Assembly: GCA_034669145.1 (NCBI GenBank)
Contig: JAXDNY010000201.1
Coordinates: 1 to 6,775, forward strand
Source: PALSA-894 sp034669145
GTDB taxonomy: Bacteria; Pseudomonadota; Alphaproteobacteria; Rhizobiales; Xanthobacteraceae
Length of the DNA: 6,775 nt
Direction of reading: 5' to 3'
The notes under the pieces were generated by a model. The model saw nothing but the letters and a program-made list of their open reading frames with translations, ran no database searches and was not told the origin of the DNA. Both the position numbers and the translations under genes were made by a program. Positions 1 through 6,775 of the stretch are shown piece by piece (positions within the stretch are counted from its first letter, which is position 1; the number at the start of each line of letters is the position of its first letter).

Positions 1-268
1 TGGTGAAGTCGACGTGGCCGGGCGTGTCGATGATGTTGAGCCGCTTCTCGTTCCAGAATGCCGTGGTGGCGGCCGACGTGATCGTGATGCCGCGCTCCTG
101 CTCCTGCTCCATGAAATCCATGGTCGCAGCGCCGTCGTGCACTTCGCCGATCTTGTGGCTCTTGCCGGTGTAATAGAGGATCCGCTCGGTGGTCGTGGTC
201 TTGCCGGCATCGATGTGGGCCATGATGCCGAAGTTGCGGTAGTCCTCGATGGGGTGGACGCGGGGCAT
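1..268 (-). CDS. fusA: Elongation factor G, N-terminal part (gene runs off the window)
   Basis: EF-G is the cytoplasmic GTPase that drives tRNA-mRNA translocation on the ribosome and, with RRF, recycles ribosomes. The first 89 codons are visible; the rest lies beyond position 1. The start reads MPRVHPIEDYRNFGIMAHID. GTPase motifs seen: P-loop AHIDAGKT (residues 17-24), switch I end RGITI (59-63, with Thr62 for Mg2+), and G3 motif DTPGH (81-85), whose His is the catalytic-type histidine of translational GTPases. It is third in the str operon, 15 bp after the rpsG stop. The best Shine-Dalgarno match (AAAGG) overlaps the rpsG TAA and lies 12 nt from the ATG, longer than usual, so coupling to rpsG translation is plausible. 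No in-frame upstream start fits better. Identity is very secure; only the 3' part is unseen. Confidence 0.98.
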   Translation of the reverse strand, partial: MPRVHPIEDYRNFGIMAHIDAGKTTTTERILYYTGKSHKIGEVHDGAATMDFMEQEQERGITITSAATTAFWNEKRLNIIDTPGHVDFT

Positions 269-283
269 GATGCTTGTTTGCCT

Positions 284-754
284 TTACCAGCGGTAATGCG
301 CGAACGCGCGGTTGGCTTCCGCCATCCGGTGCGTGTCTTCGCGCTTCTTGACGGCGTTCCCCCGATTGTTCGACGCATCGAGCAGCTCCGCCGAGAGCCG
401 CTCCACCATTGTTTTCTCGTTGCGTTCGCGCGCGGCCGCGATGATCCAGCGGATGCCGAGCGCCTGGCGGCGGTCGTTGCGCACCTCGACCGGCACCTGA
501 TAGGTGGCGCCGCCGACGCGGCGCGAGCGCACTTCAATCGACGGCATCACGTTGTCGAGCGCCTGCTGGAATACGCCGACCGGATTCGACTTGGTCTTGC
601 CTTCGATGACGTCGAGCGCGCCGTAGACGATCGTCTCGGCGACCGACTTCTTGCCCTCGTACATGATCGAGTTCATGAACTTCGACACGACCAGGTTCCC
701 GAACTTCGGGTCCGGGTTGATCTCGCGCTTCTCGGCACTGTGACGTCGGGACAT
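284..754 (-). CDS. rpsG: 30S ribosomal protein S7
   Basis: S7 is a primary binder of the 16S rRNA 3' major (head) domain; it nucleates head assembly and sits near the E site and mRNA exit channel. The protein is 156 aa, the usual bacterial length. It starts MSRRHSAEKREINPDPKFGN and carries the family signature around residues 20-40 (KFMNSIMYEGKKS), the beta-hairpin region EVRSRRVGGATYQVPVEV (about 74-91) and the C-terminal helix ending FAHYRW. The ATG is preceded by GAAGG (763-767) with 8-nt spacing, in a 15-bp gap after rpsL. In E. coli, S7 represses its own operon by binding a roughly 100-nt rpsL-rpsG spacer; that spacer does not exist here, so any S7 feedback must act elsewhere. No truncation or unusual residue was seen. 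Confidence 0.99.
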   Translation of the reverse strand: MSRRHSAEKREINPDPKFGNLVVSKFMNSIMYEGKKSVAETIVYGALDVIEGKTKSNPVGVFQQALDNVMPSIEVRSRRVGGATYQVPVEVRNDRRQALGIRWIIAAARERNEKTMVERLSAELLDASNNRGNAVKKREDTHRMAEANRAFAHYRW

Positions 755-769
755 CGCTTCAGCCTTCGC

Positions 770-1141
770 TTATTTCGGACGTTTCGCGCCGTACTTCGAA
801 CGGCGCTGCTTGCGGTTCTTCACACCCTGCGTATCGAGCACGCCGCGCAGGATGTGGTAGCGCACGCCGGGCAGGTCCTTCACGCGGCCGCCGCGGATCA
901 TGACCACCGAGTGTTCCTGCAGGTTATGGCCCTCGCCCGGGATGTAGCCGATCACCTCGAAGCCATTGGTCAGGCGCACCTTGGCGACCTTGCGCAGCGC
1001 CGAGTTCGGCTTCTTCGGGGTCGTCGTGTAGACGCGCGTGCAAACCCCACGCTTCTGCGGGCTCTGCTGCAGCGCCGGCACCTTCTTGCGCGACTTCTGC
1101 ACCACCCGCGGATTGCGGATCAGCTGATTGATCGTCGGCAT
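770..1141 (-). CDS. rpsL: 30S ribosomal protein S12
   Basis: S12 lies at the decoding centre of the small subunit, where it helps monitor codon-anticodon pairing and sets translational accuracy. It is 123 aa, the normal length, starting MPTINQLIRNPR and ending SKYGAKRPK. Conserved blocks: PQKRGVCTRVYTTTPKKPNS (28-47), GEGHNLQEHS (69-78) and RGGRVKDLPGVRYH (83-96). Lys43 and Lys88, the classical streptomycin-resistance positions, are both wild-type lysine, so no target-site resistance is visible. Asp89 is the residue methylthiolated by RimO in many bacteria. It is the first gene of the str operon. Its ATG follows GAAGG (1148-1152) with 6-nt spacing, in the run AAGGGGTGAAGG. Expression probably starts from the promoter at 1406-1434, giving a leader of about 258 nt. 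Confidence 0.99.
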   Translation of the reverse strand: MPTINQLIRNPRVVQKSRKKVPALQQSPQKRGVCTRVYTTTPKKPNSALRKVAKVRLTNGFEVIGYIPGEGHNLQEHSVVMIRGGRVKDLPGVRYHILRGVLDTQGVKNRKQRRSKYGAKRPK

Positions 1142-1147
1142 CGCTCG

Positions 1148-1152
1148 CCTTC
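1148..1152 (-). promoter_or_regulatory. Ribosome binding site of rpsL
   Basis: The minus strand reads GAAGG 6 nt before the rpsL ATG, within a longer purine-rich stretch AAGGGGTGAAGG. This fits the anti-Shine-Dalgarno of 16S rRNA and supports the start at 1141. It lies just downstream of the proposed structured leader, whose closing stem ends at 1163, so folding there could affect access by ribosomes. Confidence 0.8.
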
Positions 1153-1162
1153 ACCCCTTCGG

Positions 1163-1305
1163 CAGGACTTCAGTCCGGCCACACACGCGCGGAGACTCCG
1201 CGCCAAAACAACGAGCGCGCCATCCGCTTCGATTTGCGGAAGAGCGCTCATCCGTTCACAGAGGACCACGGCAAAACGAGCCGCGATCGTGCACCTGCAG
1301 TCCTG
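1163..1305 (-). promoter_or_regulatory. Candidate structured 5' leader of the rpsL-rpsG-fusA mRNA
   Basis: On the transcribed (minus) strand three hairpins follow one another. The first (1264-1288) pairs GATCGCGGC with GCCGTGGTC: 9 bp including two G-U wobbles, which pair only in the sense-strand RNA. The second (1211-1251) has an 8-bp outer stem (ATGAGCGC with GCGCTCGT, one G-U), a small internal loop, then TCCGC with GCGGA. The third (1187-1203) pairs GCGCGGA with TCCGCGC around a 3-nt loop. They are enclosed by a long-range pairing of CAGGACTGCAG (1295-1305) with CTGAAGTCCTG (1163-1173), 10 of 11 positions, ending about 10 nt before the ribosome binding site. The shape suggests a multibranch domain such as ribosomal proteins use for autoregulation. 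I read this by eye; there is no energy calculation or homologue comparison. Chance pairing in GC-rich DNA is the main alternative. Confidence 0.45.
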
Positions 1306-1405
1306 ACACACTGGCTGTCAGAGGCAGCGTCTGAGTTTCGTGGATCGTGACGCGAGGCGCGCCGATTGATCGGTGGAAACTCACCGCCTGCCTGAAAGTG
1401 CGCGG

Positions 1406-1434
1406 GTTTTAGCCGCGTGAGTCTGGGGTGTCAA
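1406..1434 (-). promoter_or_regulatory. Sigma-70-type promoter of the str operon
   Basis: The minus strand carries a perfect -35 hexamer TTGACA (1429-1434), a spacer of exactly 17 bp (1412-1428), and a -10 hexamer TAAAAC (1406-1411) matching four of six consensus positions including the leading TA. Transcription would start near 1399, about 258 nt before the rpsL ATG. It lies downstream of the rpoC terminator and points towards rpsL, as expected for an independent str promoter. The start site is inferred from spacing only. Confidence 0.75.
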
Positions 1435-1575
1435 GCGAGGAAGGGCTGTAAAGACGGAGGTTTCGGCGATTCCGCCGCGCCGAATCCGCAACCCCTGCCC
1501 TGCTCCATCCGCAGGCCCCGTCGGACCCCTCTTCCGGTGCAAACGGTGTGCTTTAAATAGTTCGCTGCACCGCAG

Positions 1576-1611
1576 AAAAAAGGGCCGCCCCATGGGGCGG
1601 CCCTGATTTTT
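1576..1611 (-). terminator. Intrinsic (rho-independent) terminator after rpoC
   Basis: A perfect 24-bp palindrome (1581-1604) folds into a 10-bp GC-rich stem, AGGGCCGCCC with GGGCGGCCCT, around a CATG loop. On the minus strand it is followed by six T (1576-1581, the first counted as the last stem base), and it begins 34 nt after the rpoC stop. A run of five A precedes the stem (1607-1611), so the plus strand also shows hairpin plus T-run and the structure could stop transcription in either direction. No plus-strand gene lies nearby, so ending the rpoBC transcript is its clear role. Confidence 0.92.
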
Positions 1612-1638
1612 CTTGGCGAAACGCGCTGCCTGCCGGGA

Positions 1639-5841
<4,203 letters not shown>

Positions 5842-5988
5842 CACCGTCTCCGCTTGCCGACCATGTCGGCCGCTGTCGCTTGAAACTTTTTAGCTCGTCA
5901 TGACCGGGCTGCCGCCCGGCCTCCTCTCGTCAGGAGGTTGCCCTCCGATCGGGATGCGCGGGCTTGGTCGGCCCGCGCATGACGCCTG
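5842..5988 (-). promoter_or_regulatory. rpoB-rpoC spacer with a series of inverted repeats
   Basis: In transcript order, a hairpin with a 10-bp stem (ATGCGCGGGC with GCCCGCGCAT, 7-nt loop, 5954-5980) begins 8 nt after the rpoB stop. It has no T-run, so it is not an ordinary terminator. Next, CCTCC (5933-5937) can pair back with GGAGG (5942-5946) around a GCAA loop, or forward with AGGAGG (5920-5925). Then come GCCCGG complements (5904-5909 with 5914-5919) and GCCGAC with GTCGGC (5856-5870, 3-nt loop), ending 4 nt before the rpoC ribosome binding site. I found no convincing promoter or gene here. Such spacers often hold RNA processing or pause sites; that role is inferred here. Confidence 0.5.
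5848..5851 (-). promoter_or_regulatory. Ribosome binding site of rpoC
   Basis: The minus strand reads GGAG followed by six bases and then ATG. This spacing favours the ATG at 5841 over the adjacent GTG at 5844, and the resulting start MNQEVMNLF matches the remembered start of RpoC in Hyphomicrobiales. A further in-frame ATG five codons in (MNLF) is less well placed. Confidence 0.75.

Positions 5989-6775
<787 letters not shown>

Larger units (their letters stand above)
1142..1638. other. 497-bp non-coding region between rpoC and rpsL
   Basis: No credible gene lies here. Short open frames exist on both strands but lack a good ribosome binding site and show no recognisable protein family. In transcription order (high to low coordinates) it holds the rpoC terminator (1576-1611), a C-rich stretch on the plus strand (1492-1529, G-rich on the minus strand), an inverted repeat (1462-1484), a sigma-70-type promoter (1406-1434), the start of the transcript near 1399, small hairpins at 1362-1386, a complex folded region (1163-1305) and the rpsL ribosome binding site (1148-1152). 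It separates the rpoBC and str transcription units. Confidence 0.85.

Noticed and set aside
770..1141. Streptomycin-resistance change in S12
   Set aside because: Lys43 and Lys88 are both wild type.
14..1306. 430-codon open frame on the plus strand opposite fusA, rpsG and rpsL
   Set aside because: It runs antisense across three conserved genes and both of their spacers; the sense genes fully explain the sequence.
1120..1311. 63-codon frame on the minus strand in the rpsL leader
   Set aside because: It would start at a GTG without a good ribosome binding site and overlap the rpsL start; no family resemblance. It could be a translated leader, but nothing supports that.
5881..5903. Possible promoter for rpoC from TAAAAA on the minus strand
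   Set aside because: No -35-like hexamer lies at 16-18 bp upstream, so rpoC is taken to be co-transcribed with rpoB.
5930..5980. 16-codon frame (MRGPTKPAHPDRRATS) right after rpoB as a leader peptide
   Set aside because: Its ATG is buried in the 10-bp hairpin, the upstream AGG is only 4 nt away, and it has no run of regulatory codons.

Overview
This is a housekeeping stretch from a high-GC (well over 60% by eye) alphaproteobacterium, most likely of the order Hyphomicrobiales (Bradyrhizobium/Rhodopseudomonas/Xanthobacter-like). The lineage call rests on recalled protein wording: the EF-G start MPRVHPIEDYRNFGIMAHID, the RpoC start MNQEVMNLFSP, and 156-aa S7 and 123-aa S12 of alphaproteobacterial type. 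No rRNA marker is in view, so genus is not fixed.

All five genes lie on the minus strand and read from high to low coordinates. In transcription order they are: the 3' end of rpoB (5989-6775); a 147-bp spacer rich in inverted repeats; complete rpoC (1639-5841) with a strong intrinsic terminator (1576-1611); a 497-bp non-coding region with a near-consensus sigma-70-type promoter (1406-1434) and a long, potentially highly folded leader; then the str operon: rpsL (770-1141), rpsG (284-754) and the 5' end of fusA (1-268). The str genes are 15 bp apart, so they almost certainly share one mRNA.

The window joins two classical operons of the transcription and translation machinery: RNA polymerase beta and beta' subunits, then ribosomal proteins S12 and S7 and elongation factor G. 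The terminator and new promoter between rpoC and rpsL indicate that they are separate transcription units, though read-through is possible. All catalytic and metal-binding motifs I could check in the proteins are intact.

I found no mobile element, CRISPR array, tRNA, defence system or unknown gene. What is not explained by the coding genes is in the two non-coding spacers. The rpsL leader can form three local hairpins enclosed by a 10-of-11 long-range pairing just upstream of the rpsL ribosome binding site. The rpoB-rpoC spacer holds hairpins that exclude one another around an AGGAGG sequence. Both are candidates for RNA-level control, inferred by reading only. In GC-rich DNA such pairings can arise by chance, so covariation is the decisive test. 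The many long open frames on the plus strand are shadows of the real genes.
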